This document shows, piece by piece, positions 33,722 to 45,740 of a stretch of 64,000 nt of DNA. The notes under the pieces are model-generated. The model was given only the letters and a program-made list of their open reading frames with translations, was not told the origin of the DNA and ran no database searches. The stretch is from Vitellaria paradoxa (lineage: Eukaryota > Streptophyta > Magnoliopsida > Ericales > Sapotaceae). Positions within the stretch are counted from its first letter, which is position 1. Each line of letters begins with the position of its first letter. A program made the position numbers and the translations under genes. The DNA is taken from positions 620,001-684,000 of the forward strand of contig CM034237.1 of the NCBI GenBank assembly GCA_019916065.1, read 5' to 3'.

Positions 33722-33936
33722 CTAACATCAGCTGTGATGTTAGCCTCGTGACATCGGCCTTGTGAGCTGTTAGATCAAAATCAAACGGCTTACCACAAAA
33801 ATAAGTTTAAAAATTCTCGCTAAGAATTTTTAAAAATTTTTAAACTTATTATTGCTGTGAGCCTGTGAACCATTCGATTTTTATGCAATGACTCACAAGA
33901 CCGATATTATGGAACTAACATCACAACTAATGTTAG
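33722..33936. repeat. Hairpin-type inverted repeat (foldback MITE-like)
   Basis: A 215-bp sequence whose two halves are reverse complements over nearly their full length. The left arm starts 'ctaacatcagctgtgatgtt'; the reverse complement of the right arm starts 'ctaacattagttgtgatgtt'. The centre is 'gaatttttaaaaatttttaa'. Both arms contain 'atcggccttgtgag'/'atcggtcttgtgag'. It could fold into a long hairpin. No target duplication was identified. Confidence 0.75.
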
Positions 33937-34440
33937 CCCCCCAAATCCGCATCACCAACCACATCCAAGATTTGCGTACCTTCAAGAAAAAAATTTTGTG
34001 TATCTGAAATAATTCCTCCAAGTACCACCTTCATTTGTAATGCTAGTACCATAGCTCTACGTTTTTTTCCAAATTTCCAATCAAACTAACAGGTGTAAAA
34101 TCCTGAATACCTTTTGCACCTACTTTCTTTTTTATTAAAAGCTATTAATAAAGCATTTAAACTTTTTTTTTTTTCAAATTCTCAAGTCAAAAAAAAAAAA
34201 AAAAAACAAGATCAAACACCTTCATTGTATCACTCTTCAAGACATCCCAACATTTTAATAAAAATGTCAAAGAAAATCCATCTGGGGCTTAGATATAGTT
34301 ATGTTTTTATAAATAAATAAAAATGAATGAAAATTCACAGTACCATCTCTAACCTTCTCTTCTTATTCTAACATACTATTACTAAACACTTTACGAATGT
34401 GGTTGGATCTCCCATGAGTATCTTGCGAGCACTCGTCATT
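33937..34440. other. Intergenic, AT-rich
   Basis: Poly-A and poly-T runs and no supported gene; a 68-codon frame at 34114-34320 consists mainly of Lys and Phe runs. Confidence 0.4.
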
Positions 34441-34449
34441 CTCAACTCA

Positions 34450-35193
34450 ACAAAGTTTTAGTCTTAAATTAGTTAATTAGGGGCGGCTACATGAATTATT
34501 TTCTTCATCCACTCATTTCTATGAAGGGTTATGTTTTTGTTAGGTTATTTGAAATTAAATATTTCTTCACAATTTAGTTCATGTAATTTTAGGTCAACCT
34601 TCTGCCTTTTTTACATTTTACTTGGATCCCATTACTCTTCGTGCATCTCTAGGTCTACGTTGGATATGATTAAATTATTTTAAACGATACTCTTTCTATT
34701 GATACCACATTTACTTTCTTTTGAATATATTCATTTCTTATTATATCCTTTTTGTGTATTTATCATAGATCTAACTTAGCATTCTTATTTTCATCACACT
34801 CATATTGGAGAATGTTATTTCTTAATGGCCTAACACTTTATATCACAAAACATAATTGGTCAGACAATCATCTTATAAAATTTCCCTTTCAACAACATAG
34901 TTATTTTATGAATCTATAACACATTGAGGCATTTCTTCATCTTAACCACTTAAGCTTAAACTCTATGGATAACATCCTCTTCAATCCCACAATTTGCATG
35001 AATAATTAAGCCAAGATACCAGAAATAATCACTTTTCGGCATTTCTTGATTCTAAATTTTCACAATGCACTGATTTGTAGTCCATAAACCAACTGAAAAG
35101 ATTAGGGCTTAAAAACAAATCCTTGGTACAACCAATTGTACTTGGAAAACCATTTTTATCACCACTAACAATTCTTAAGCTACTAACTCCATC

Positions 35194-35224
<31 letters not shown>

Positions 35225-35620
35225 TCCTTAATCACTTCAATATATTTTATAGGTACTCGTTTCTTTTCCAACATCGAGCCCAAAATTTCTCTTGGGAGAC
35301 TATCATAGGCCCTTTAAATCAATAAAAACACGGTGAAGATTTTCTTCTTTTCTCTATATTTTTCCATCAATATTATTAATAGGAAAATAGCGTCTATAGT
35401 CGATCTAAAACTAAATTGGTCACCAATATTTTATTTACACATTTTAGCCTAGTCTCAATCACTAGGCATAAACCAAATTGGTTCTCTAAAATTTTCTGAC
35501 TCGAATAAAATGCCAAGGTTAAGCTACTGGTCCAACCCACTAATCTCCTCTATAAGATTGATGTATATATATTTTTTTTGAAATTCAACTCAACCAAATT
35601 CCTCCCTAATTCATATAATC
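34450..35620 (-). pseudogene. LINE reverse transcriptase remnant
   Basis: Minus-strand fragments of plant L1-type ORF2. 35283-35029 includes 'EKKRVPIKYIEVIKDM' and, after a TA microsatellite, 'KNGFPSTIGCTKDLFLSPNL' then 'FSWFMD' (family: FPITIGLHQGSALSPYLFxLVMD). Around 34830-34700, 'LRMLS' and 'NIFKRK' type pieces match the RMLRWM/RNExIRExV region. The YADD active-site box could not be found intact. Stops and frameshifts are frequent. Confidence 0.7.
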
Positions 35621-37861
35621 AAATCATATTTTAGATTCTTCAACATTTTTGCGTAAGTGTAATTGGGGTTGTCACTAACCTCGTAACTTTACCAACAATT
35701 AGCCAGTTTACCCTTGAAACCCTTCACTGCTAATCACACATTCTTAAATCAAAAAGGGGATGGACCTCTAGACCATCCCCCACAACACAAGGAACCTTCG
35801 ATAAAGCCAATATGGAAAGTTTGTTCCCTTCCCTACACTATTCTAGACCATAAACCCCAGAAAAAACCCACTGAAAGTCATCAATGATGCATTTGACTAA
35901 ACAAGAAATGGAGAAAGTTTCTTTTCTTCATCTTCCAATACGAACAGTCTACTGTCCCACATAATAAGAATCCCCCCAAAGCGCCCAATAAAGGTACTTG
36001 GTCCCTTTCACCTATCTGCCTCTCCATGGACTTTTAACCCCAAAAAATCAAACATAGTATGATCATAGACAAAAACAAACACCCTCCATGCCAAGTAGGA
36101 GTTCCAGAGTCCATCTAAAAGATTGTAATGCATGATTACCATTACCGTTAACTGTTAGTTTATTTTTACATGGGATTTTATCTAGGAAAAGGCAACACAA
36201 GCGATCCTACCGATTATAAAACAATACCACTAACAACTATGACAGCTTCTATATTTTTACTATTAGAAACCCACTTCAAAGAGGCACATGAACACAAGAA
36301 TAAAATAGGAAATCCATGATTAGTCCTCAAGAAGCAGCAATCAAAAAGAATACATGAGATTTGAAAATACCAACACTGTGCACGAATCACAAAAAGAAAA
36401 AGTAATCTATCATCACGTGCTGTAGACTGGATCCAAATAATGAAATAAAATAAGAATCACGAAACAATGATACTGAACTACTAGTAATTTCTTCTAGTTC
36501 TGATCTGTGCTTCAATTACACATTAAATAATTTATTAATCTTGCTGATCAAGATAAACTTGCCCCACCATCATGATCTATGATTGCAACATCTTAAACAA
36601 ATATGAATTTTCATTGCCAAATAACGGATTAAACATGGCAAAATACTGCATATTCACATTCAATACGTTTTTTTTTTAAGTCATTTACTCGAGGTCAGTT
36701 TGGAATGTTACAAGATCCAGCTATCATAAGATGAAATGCATGATCATCATAATGAAATCAACGATAAACAAGAGTCTTGCTGAGTAATTAGTAAGCAATT
36801 ATTTTATGTTGCACAATAAGGTACTTCACCACATTCTATGCAAATTGTGAAGAAAAATAAATTCGTGAACTGCAAGAAAGCAACTGACCTCATTGCAAAT
36901 GGTTCTTCCCTTGCTTTCAACTCTCTTGCAAAGTAGGCATAACAAGAGACAATTGGAACATTAAATCAGCATGACTACTGCCATCAGCTAAACTACAAAT
37001 CACCAGTGTTAAGACCATTTGGGAACGCCAGCTATGTCTACTAACATAAAATGACTAATATATGTGTGTGCAAGCATGTGTGATTATCCATCTCGAGGTT
37101 TCCATACTAATTGCAGGTCTTTCGAGAGTCACAATACACATTCAGGCATCCCGTTTCACTAAGGGAATAAACAACATAGAATCAGAAAGATGAGTGTACA
37201 CAACTTTCATGCTAAAGTGGTGGAGCCCTCTGTCACTTTTATCACCCCCAACTGCCCGTTGACCTCTTTTTTTCTTCCTATTACTGTTTAGAAACCAAAA
37301 ATATGTTAAAACACCTAGCAAATACATAGGCAATTTGTTACCTTGAGGGTGGGAATATGAAGAAAGAAGAAAACAGAACTAGAAAGCAGGGGAGATTATT
37401 AAAAACACTAATTTACATGTCTAAGACAGAAAGAACAGTGGTACACAACAAAATTCAAGCACACAGGAAGTCAGGAACAGAGACAACAGTCTGTTTCAAG
37501 AATTCCCTAAAACAGTTTTGTACATAGTTGTCAAGATCAGAACTAGGTTCTAGCACAGAAAACTATAAATTGAAGACCCATTTACCAAAGTCAAATTAAA
37601 AATGAAGTTATTGAACCCGTAAATGAATATGCCACAACTTATTGGGACCTTATAAACTTCTGGCTCTGGAGGAAGTTGAAATAAAAGACAAACAGTGTCA
37701 AATTACTTGCACATTTGAAAGGGGGGAAAAACACCAATGAATACAGTCAAAACACAATTAAAGGAGTTTCACTGGTTCGTTCAGAAGCCTCAATAACAAC
37801 TCAATCCCCCAATTAATTCAGCATTTCAATTATCAGTAAATATGTTATTTTGAAAATTTTA
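35621..37861. other. Intergenic or intronic, largely unrecognised
   Basis: No repeat or complete gene is supported. On the minus strand at about 36950-36889 a short coding-like piece ('SCYAYFARELKAREEPFAM') precedes a possible GT donor at 36888; I do not recognise it. It may be a single exon of an unidentified gene or chance. Confidence 0.35.
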
Positions 37862-38150
37862 TTAGCTGATTTTTCTTCTCTCTCCATTTCGTTTAAGTGC
37901 ATGATCAGCCCCAGAGGGGTTTTGATTCTTTGGGTTAGATAACTCCATGGACGGCTCAGATGGTCTCCCTGAACCAGAGGTTGCTGGAGAAGAAACTAAT
38001 CCAACACTTGTCTACCAAACACACAAACAAACCATTCAAAATTGTACACTATATTAATTAAAGTAATTACAAGCAAGAAATGAAGCAATATAATTAGTAG
38101 CATTAGATGTATGTATAAACCTCAGCTGATGCAGGCTCTATATGCATAGG
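37862..38150 (-). CDS. Last two exons of an unrecognised gene
   Basis: Two minus-strand exons join in frame. 38150-38121 is 30 bp ('PMHIEPASAE', acceptor ttctcag, donor GTTTAT). 38011-37862 is 150 bp (acceptor tttggtag) and encodes 49 residues, starting 'TSVGLVSSPATSGSG' and ending 'LKRNGERRKIS' before TAA at 37862-37864. The composition is Ser/Pro/Asn-rich and probably disordered. Upstream exons could include the sequence near 38740-39003, where a frame reads 'EDPYRHVQCLSRYDQ' just before a GT donor at 38805. I do not recognise the protein and assign no function. Confidence 0.45.
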
Positions 38151-38823
38151 CTGAGAAGGGAAAATGTTCAAAAGTTGGAGGCCTCATGCCACAATTCTCT
38201 GCACCCATGCATGAATGAGTCCTCGCAAACCATTAGTTTTCACAGATATATACTTGTATATATACTAGTATTTGCTCGTGCCTAAACCTGTAAGGCCAAA
38301 ATTAAAATAAAAAAAAAATTATCAAGCAATTCAGTCCAATTGAGCAGGAAAAAGGGCAAATAAATAAACTAAACTAAACTTTTAATTTAATCAACTAAAA
38401 CAAAATTACTAAAGCTAAACTAAAATAAAAATGATGGTCCTTCAAAATCTGCACCTTTCCATTTTGTTTCACTATCATTAACTTTCTAATAAAAACAATG
38501 AACATATAGCATAGGCAGTTGCATTGAAATAGGAAAGGTATGGGAAGCTTACTAAATGCAAGATTCTTTGTTTGGGTTCAATCTAGTAAGTCAAAACACA
38601 AGGGAGAAGGACAAATAGCTAAGACTCAGCAAACTGAAAAAAAAAGGCAGGTAGCTAATGATGTCTTTGTCCCAGTATATTCTTTCCCAGCAGTCTACCA
38701 GCCAAACGAATGGGAATGGGATTTAAAGAAGAAAGATCATAAATCAAGGCTGAGTTCTAATTGATGATAAGAGAAAAAGTAGAGAATATAAGGGGTGACC
38801 TGATCATAGCGACTCAAACACTG

Positions 38824-39015
38824 GACATGGCGATATGGGTCTTCAGCTTCAAAGCCACCTCTTTGTTTGGTTTCCTGGCGAACATTGACGCGAACGTCTT
38901 CAATTTTTTCATGTATTGTTTCTCTGAACATGGCGACATGGGTCTTCAGCTGCTTCAGAGCCACCTTTTTGTTTGGTTTCCTAGCAAACATTGACGCGAA
39001 CATCTTTGATCTTTT
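38824..39015. repeat. Tandem duplication, about 105 bp
   Basis: Two adjacent copies begin 'acatggcga' at 38824 and 38928 and contain 'tttgtttggtttcct' and 'aacattgacgcgaac'. The offset grows from 104 to 106 because the second copy has a short extra piece ('agctgcttcaga' against 'agcttcaaa'). On the minus strand both copies stay open in the same frame ('KKVALKQLKTHVAMF' and 'KEVALKLKTHIAM'), so this may be a duplicated exon. Confidence 0.75.
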
Positions 39016-39535
39016 CTTGCGCTATTTCTTTCTTACTAAAAACTATATTACTCTTGCTCTGCTCATAAACTCTCCAAGTTTTATATAAGGTAAATTTCTG
39101 CATAATACAATCAAAACATAAGTCAAACCCAGAGACAATCAGCCAGAAAAGAAAGAGGAAAATGAAAAAAGAGAGATGCAGAGAACTCGTTGGTTAAGGG
39201 GATGACAAGTGAACCCAGTCCACTTGCATAGAGATTCATCAGAATCATTCTAGCTACTAAGCAAGTTCTTGGTATCATTCAAAGTGCTTTTGAGTTTCAA
39301 CAATACAATGCCTAAAAACAAAGACCACAACCATAAAGAACACAGCTCTAATTGAAAAATAAAGATGGCATAAATTTCAACAGGAAAAAAAGGGAAGAGA
39401 ACACAAAATTGGTAATTTTATTAGGAATAACACTATGTAAGCTGTTCTGGTGAAGTGCTCTATGCATGGAAAAAAAAAACCAAAAACAAACAAAAGCGAT
39501 ACATTTACAATAGTGATTCTAATGAACTCAGCCAT
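39016..39535. other. Intergenic, AT-rich
   Basis: Nothing recognised. Confidence 0.4.
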
Positions 39536-39538
39536 TAA

Positions 39539-40350
39539 GGTACCATTTGGCAATGTTTTTATTTTCTGTTTTTCTGTTTATGTTTTCAAAATTTTGTAAA
39601 CTGGCAACAGAAATATGTTTGTTAAATCTGTTTACGTTTTTTTGTTTCCAAAAAAAATGAAAACTTAAGCAAAAAAACGCAAACAGAAAAAAAGTATTTT
39701 CACTTTTTTTTTCTGTTACAAACATTTTGTCAATTCTAATACTTCATCAATTTTTTTTACATCATATTAAAATAAATTATTTTATTCAAATATTTTATTA
39801 AACTAAAATTATTTTTAATAAATAGTATAATTAAATTTAATAAATATTAAAATAAAATATATTAATTTAATTTAATAAGTAATTTAATTAATATAAACAT
39901 ATTTTATTAAATTATTTTTAACAAATACCATAATTAAATTATTTAATTTATTTTAATTTAATCTAATTTTAATAATTAACTTAACTAATGTTAAATATAT
40001 TTTACTAAATTATTTTTAATAAATATCATAATTAATATAATTTAATTTAATAATTAAATTATAATTAATATATTTTATATTTACTGTACTTATATTTAAT
40101 TCAATTGTTTTTAATAAATAATATAATTAAATTAACTTAATATAAAATATATTTATTAAATTCAATTAATTTTTAAAACTAATAAAATTAAATATTTTGT
40201 GAAAATAAAAATTAGTAATTGTAAACAAAATTGTATTTCCAAATGCAGTTTCAGTTTTCATTTTAGAAAAAAATGACAACAGAAAATAAAAAATAGAAAA
40301 CATAAACATATAAAATAAATAGAAAAATAATAGCATTACCAAATGGCCCC
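39539..40350. mobile_element. Tourist-like (PIF/Harbinger) non-autonomous element, copy 2
   Basis: 812 bp flanked by TAA (39536-39538 and 40351-40353). Left end GGTACCATTTGGCAATG; reverse complement of the right end GGGGCCATTTGGTAATGC. It shares long stretches with 14655-15651, including 'tttatgttttcaaaattttg' near the left end and 'gtaattgtaaac' near the right end, but lacks about 185 bp of the AT-rich core. No coding capacity. Confidence 0.82.
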
Positions 40351-40439
40351 TAACTATTGAACATGGAACAACAAAGGGACGCTAACCTAGAATAATGAAG
40401 AATGATACTAACCTGAAACAACAAAGGGACACTAACTTG

Positions 40440-41830
40440 AAAAAGGGGACTCTACCCTTTTTTCAGTCTATTTTCAAAATTTATCTATATGCCTCATTTT
40501 TTTTTTTCAAAATCTATAAATTTTTTGTTTTAGACTTTTTTTTATAGTTTTTAAAATTTATCTATATATAACATATATATGTGTGTGTGTGACTTTTGGG
40601 TTTTAGAATTTATATCCCTGATTTTTTTTTTTTTGGTTTTCAAAATCAGGGATATATATTCTAAAAAATAAAATTTGTTTTCTTCTATAAAAAAAAAAAG
40701 ATATAGAGTCTGAAAACCAAAAAATCATGGATATAAACTCTCAAAACAAAAACATTTAAGGGATATAGATTTTGACAACAAAAAATGCATTTTTACGTTT
40801 TCTTCATGAAACCAAATTTTTCCTTTTACCAAAAAAAGGATATAGATTTTATTTATTACTAAAGAAATAAGGATATAGGTCCTAAACCACTCCTACATAA
40901 AACAGTCCACCAAAAAACAGGATTATAAGTTATAAAAACCAATAAAAAAAGCAGTTAACTAAAAAAGGAAACCACTCGTGCACAAAAAATAAGGATTGGA
41001 TTATAGATTTTGAAATCAAAAAAAAAAATTCTTAAAACAGATAACTAAAAAAAATCAGGATATAAACTTAGGAAAAAAATTAGGGATACAGCTCAACCGT
41101 TAACCGAAAAAAAAACTAGATCCTGACAACCAAACAAAATCATGGATATAAATTTTGAAAACAAAAAAAATAAATTCTGAAAACCAAAAATAAGGTATAG
41201 ATTTTGATACTCTAAAAGCATATTTTCAATAGGCGTGCATTTTAGTTTCCTATAGTTTCTTAAATTATTTTTTCCCTGTAGTTTCCTACATTATTATTAT
41301 TTTTTTAATTTTTTGGCTATTCTCACAGTAGAATCAAAAAAACAAAATTCTTCAAAACCGAGATGCTCTAAAATCCTGGTAGATCAATCAAAGAAGAAAA
41401 AACAGAATCTTTTGCAGATTAAACATCCAAATGAAATTATTCCAATGATACGTAGAACAAACCCAAATAGTCTAGATCATCCTCAATCCAAAAATAGCAC
41501 CAAAAAATAATGATTTTCAATTGCTATGTTTGTGTTTGATGTTTTGTGTAATCATGTGAAATTAAAATGCATAACATTCTCAACATAAGGCATAATTACA
41601 TAATAGATTGATTGTGGAAAAAAAAAGATATAGATTATGAAAACAAAAAAAGTTCTCAAAACCAAAAAATTAGGGATATAGATTCTGACAACAAAAAAAT
41701 AGTTAACCAAACAATAAGGATATAGAAAACGCATTTTTAAATGTTGTAAACTTATCCCCGATTTTTTTTTTTATTTTAGAATCTATATCCCTAATTGTTT
41801 CTTATTTTTTTGGTTTTTTTTTTTAAACAT
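40440..41830. repeat. Degenerate minisatellite, 'ggatatagattctgaaaacc' type
   Basis: More than a dozen irregular copies of a short unit combining 'ggatatagattttgaaaac' with a poly-A spacer occur between 40600 and 41720. At both ends (40480-40640 and 41755-41830) the unit appears in the opposite orientation ('agaatttatatccctgattt'), so the array is bounded by inverted copies. It has no coding frame. Confidence 0.6.
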
Positions 41831-43815
41831 TTTTGTTTTTCTCTAAAACAAAAGAACTAAAAGTGAAAAAATAATAATAAAACCTTTCTATAACCCAAAA
41901 CCAATAGTATAATCAAAGGGTAGTTGGAAACGTAACACTTGTTAGCAGTCCAATCTTTTAGGTTTCCAACATTTCCGACTACCTTTTGAAGCCAGGAGCA
42001 TGATCAAAACTTTGTCAATAAAAATTTATAAAACCAAAGCAAATTGAGCAACAAAATCACCAAAAATTAAGCAACCATGCGCGAAATTCTCAAAAACAAT
42101 AATTAGCATCCATTATTCATCACGGGATATAAAGGAAGTACCTAAATTATGCTCTCTGTTTTCTTCTTCTTCTTGAGCAATTGTAAAGCTTCTATTTCTG
42201 AATTTTCATGAGTTCCTGCTCTTCTTTCTTGAGATTGACAACCTCTTCTTCTATATTTTGCTTATAAAGCCTCCATTTCCTTCGTATACATCTCCTTGTT
42301 TTGATTTGCCCTATGCAAATTTCCAGTAAATGGGGTTTAAAAGTTGAAGGAAAAAGATTAAGCCGCAGGTCCAAATCAAAGCTCACTGAGAGAGAGAGAG
42401 AGAGAAAGAGGGAGTTTAAGTGAAACATACCTCTTCCTAGGGCCTTTTCTATCCCTTAGGCATGTTCTTCCATTCCTCCTTGATGATTTTTATCACCTAC
42501 AAAAATAATCCAATTTTACAAATTAGAATAGGATTAAGCAAAAGTAGAGAAATTGATGGTAGACTTTGGCAATTACCTCCATGACACTCTTGTTCTCCAC
42601 AAGTAAAGCTGCTTATCACACACAGGCAAATTGGAAAAATGTAGACATGGGTTGCTTTGGTTTCAATGGGTCCTTTTCTTTTCTGCCAAAAAAAAATCAA
42701 TAACATAAAAAGTAAGGGTCAGGGGTGCGAATGAAAAAGAGTGAGAGAGAGAGTATTTACTGAATTTACTTTTTCTCTTGTTCCCCATCTCCGCCTCTTG
42801 CTTGAACTGGAGATACTGATCAAGCAACTCCATGGCTGTTCTCTATTTCTGATCTTCCTCCAGTAGCTTCATAGCCTCATTCTCATGCTTTTCATTCCCA
42901 ACAACCTTCAAATAATATTCAAAGGTTTTGAATCAAAGCAGTCACTTGTATCAGAGTTTTGTTTTTCAAACCAAAGATACCACAACAACAATATTCAATT
43001 CTTACCCAAATTGAATGCAATCAGAGATCTGTAGGAGATGGTCAAGCAGTTGTGAGAAAACTTTCAACGTTTTGAGTTTATATGATTTGTAATGCAGTGA
43101 ACTTCACAATTTAGCAAGTTGTTAACAAAGCATTTAACCAAAGCATGTGATGGAGTGAGTTTTCATGGGAATACCTTAGCTATATTTAGTTGCTAGTAAA
43201 TCAGTTTTGACAAATTTTTAAGTTGATCGATATAATTTGTAGTGTGGTGAAGATATGATTTGTATTGTGGTAAACTTCACAATTTAACAAATTGTTTAGC
43301 GGATTTAACCAGAGCATGTTATAGAATTTGGTTTCACCAGAATAATTACTGGTACATTTATCAGACATTAGCATTATTACAACACGAAAACTATTGACTC
43401 ACGAAATTATTTAATAATTTTGCAAGTTTTTACCAATGTCTCCACGCTAGTGACTCCATCCATACTTCCCCTTCAATGCTACCACACAACTGTGGACAAT
43501 TCATAAAATTTAATTTTTGTCAATCCCCATGAATAGAACCTTGTTTACATTTTAGTCATTTGACGAGCATTACATAACACTACTTATTCCCCGAGTAATG
43601 TCATTTTCCCCAAGGGGAAAAAAAGAATGATGTGAAACACTTGAAGGCATGTCACTTCAAAGAAATAAACCCATAATATTATACTTTAATTACAACACTC
43701 TATGCACTCTTATAGCATTTTCCTTTTCATTATTCACCTTTGCACTACATAGCATTATCCACCAGAATTTTGTGAATTAGAAAACAAAACCCAGAAACGG
43801 CAATGCAAGAGATAT

Positions 43816-44016
43816 TCAACCTACACAGCACGAAACTTCAACAACAAAGCAACCGACATAGCACTTATCGAAAACCCTTTCAAAGATCTTCAGAAACCTA
43901 TTAGGGGGCTTCCTATAGAAAATATTCCTAAACAACGCCATTGTTGGTGAGATCCAAAACAAAGTCACTAGCAAGAAAAAAAACACAAACCATACAAAAG
44001 CTCCAATATAACCCAC
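43816..44016 (-). CDS. Small ORF with a hydrophobic N-terminus, unrecognised
   Basis: A 66-codon frame from ATG 44016. Residues 3-30 form a plausible membrane segment ('GAFVWFVFFFLLVTLFW'), followed by a basic region ('YRKPPNRFLKIFERVF') and a Cys-rich end. The sequence is less repetitive than neighbouring spurious frames, but no family is recognised. It lies between the two halves of the HMG pseudogene. Confidence 0.25.
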   Translation of the reverse strand: MGYIGAFVWFVFFFLLVTLFWISPTMALFRNIFYRKPPNRFLKIFERVFDKCYVGCFVVEVSCCVG

Positions 44017-44299
44017 ATTGCTTCCAAATCAAAGCCCATTTTCAGTTCAAATACAGCAGACCCAAAATCCCCAACTCAAATTAGGAACGGAAATCAAGAA
44101 TATTTCAGGAAAAATACATTGAAACAAACAAAAATCTGAAAAATCAAATCCATTTTCACAATACAATCAAGATTCAAGAAGACATAATAAAATTCAAGAA
44201 AAACGAACTGATTACACTTGAAAAGTGTAATTACAAACTCCCTAACTCAACACTTATTCATGCATTTAAATAATTAAAGTTGAAGTTTAGTGTTATCGT

Positions 44300-45740
44300 A
44301 TTACTTATACTTTTATTGTTTTATTTGCAGGGAAAAGGGCAAGAATGTCAAAGTTTATAGCTATGGAGAGGGCCTAGAAGACGAAGAAAAAGTCATGCTT
44401 CAAACCTTGCCTTGGATGAGCAAAACTGGCCTAAAGACCCTTTATGAAGAAGGAAAAAAGCACCAAAAAGATACTTGGGGGTCGGGGCCGTCCATTCTAA
44501 TGGTCGGGACCACAGCAAGCTGAACATGAGAAAATACCATTCTGTGGTCCCGACCCCCTCTTTAAACGATCGGGCCCCCATGTATCTGAAAAACCTACTT
44601 CTGAAGCCCGCCTCTTAGGGTTTTCGGCCAACTATTTAAAGGATACACTGCATGGCCGCCAAGGGAACTGCTCTTTTACAATTTTGCTGAGATACTTAGA
44701 GAGATTAGAGTAGTTTTATATTAATTTTAGAGAGTATTTTACATACTTGAAGATCGTTAATGGAAGTTTTTGGAGCACTTTTCTTCTTCATTGCTACGTT
44801 GTTGAGTGTTTTTATTTCCGAACGATTTCAGTTGTAAGTTATTTTCGTTTCATTCTTTAATACAATGCTCTGTTTATTTCAATTATTGAATCGCATGATT
44901 AAGTATTCTTTGATTGCTTTTGTGATGTTTAAACTAGTTGTAGTGTAAAACCTTAATCTTGATTCAACGAATCAAGAAAATGTAGTTCACGAAAAGCCTT
45001 GGGGTGTTCGTAGTCTCTTCACATAGGTTGCGAAACCTGTTGCGAAGGGTTCTACCTTTCACAAATCTTGTTTTTTTTCTATTTCGAAAACACTCGAATA
45101 TGAAAACCCTTAACCATATCCATTTGAGATCACTGATATGGATTTTTGTAACTAATTGTTAAATACTTTCGAATAGATTTAAAAATCAGATTTTTATTAA
45201 TTTTTTGGTGTTTAATTGAAAAACCCTAGGAAACAAAGGTCTTTAATCATATCCGCTTGAGATCACTGGTACTAACCTTTGATTACAATGTTCTAAATAA
45301 CTTTCAAATTAAACCCTATTCTTCAAACAAACACACCCCGAGGCAAAGTAGTGAACTACCCGGACTTGACGTTGAATCAAGATCTTTATTCTTATTGAAT
45401 TGCAATCCAACTTAGTTTTAGTTATAATTGATTAATTTGAAGTTGAAATTGTTTTGTTGATTTTATTTTAATTTTTTGCCATCTAGCTTAATTCCTTTTA
45501 AAATTCTGAATGTCCTGTTTATTTTAATTTTAATTAGTTGAAATTGAACTTGTCTTTTATTTTACTGAACCCTAGAACTTAGTAAACTTAAATTTCCAAA
45601 CTTGCTTCCCTTTAGTTTTTAGAATTTCTTTCACATCCTAGAAACTAAATAACATTAGGCTCCCTGTGAATTCGACCTCGAACTCACCGAGTTTTAAAAC
45701 TGCAACTGTCCTCTTGCACTTGAGAGGTAGAACCCTAAAA
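44300..45740 (+). repeat. LTR-like block between the HMG pseudogene halves
   Basis: The block 44640-44900 reads like the R/U5 part of a plant gypsy LTR ('gagtgtttttatttccgaac', 'tttaatacaatgctctgttt'), and 45659-45700 ('ggctccctgtgaattcgacc') resembles the 3' end of such LTRs. 44475-44575 holds an inverted repeat ('ggtcgggaccacag' with 'ctgtggtcccgacc'). It ends within a few bases of where HMG homology stops (about 45745), which suggests it landed in the pseudogene. No partner LTR was found; borders are approximate. Confidence 0.4.

Noticed and set aside
44290..44523. 77-codon plus-strand frame
   Set aside because: Falls in the LTR-like block with no family resemblance; treated as chance.
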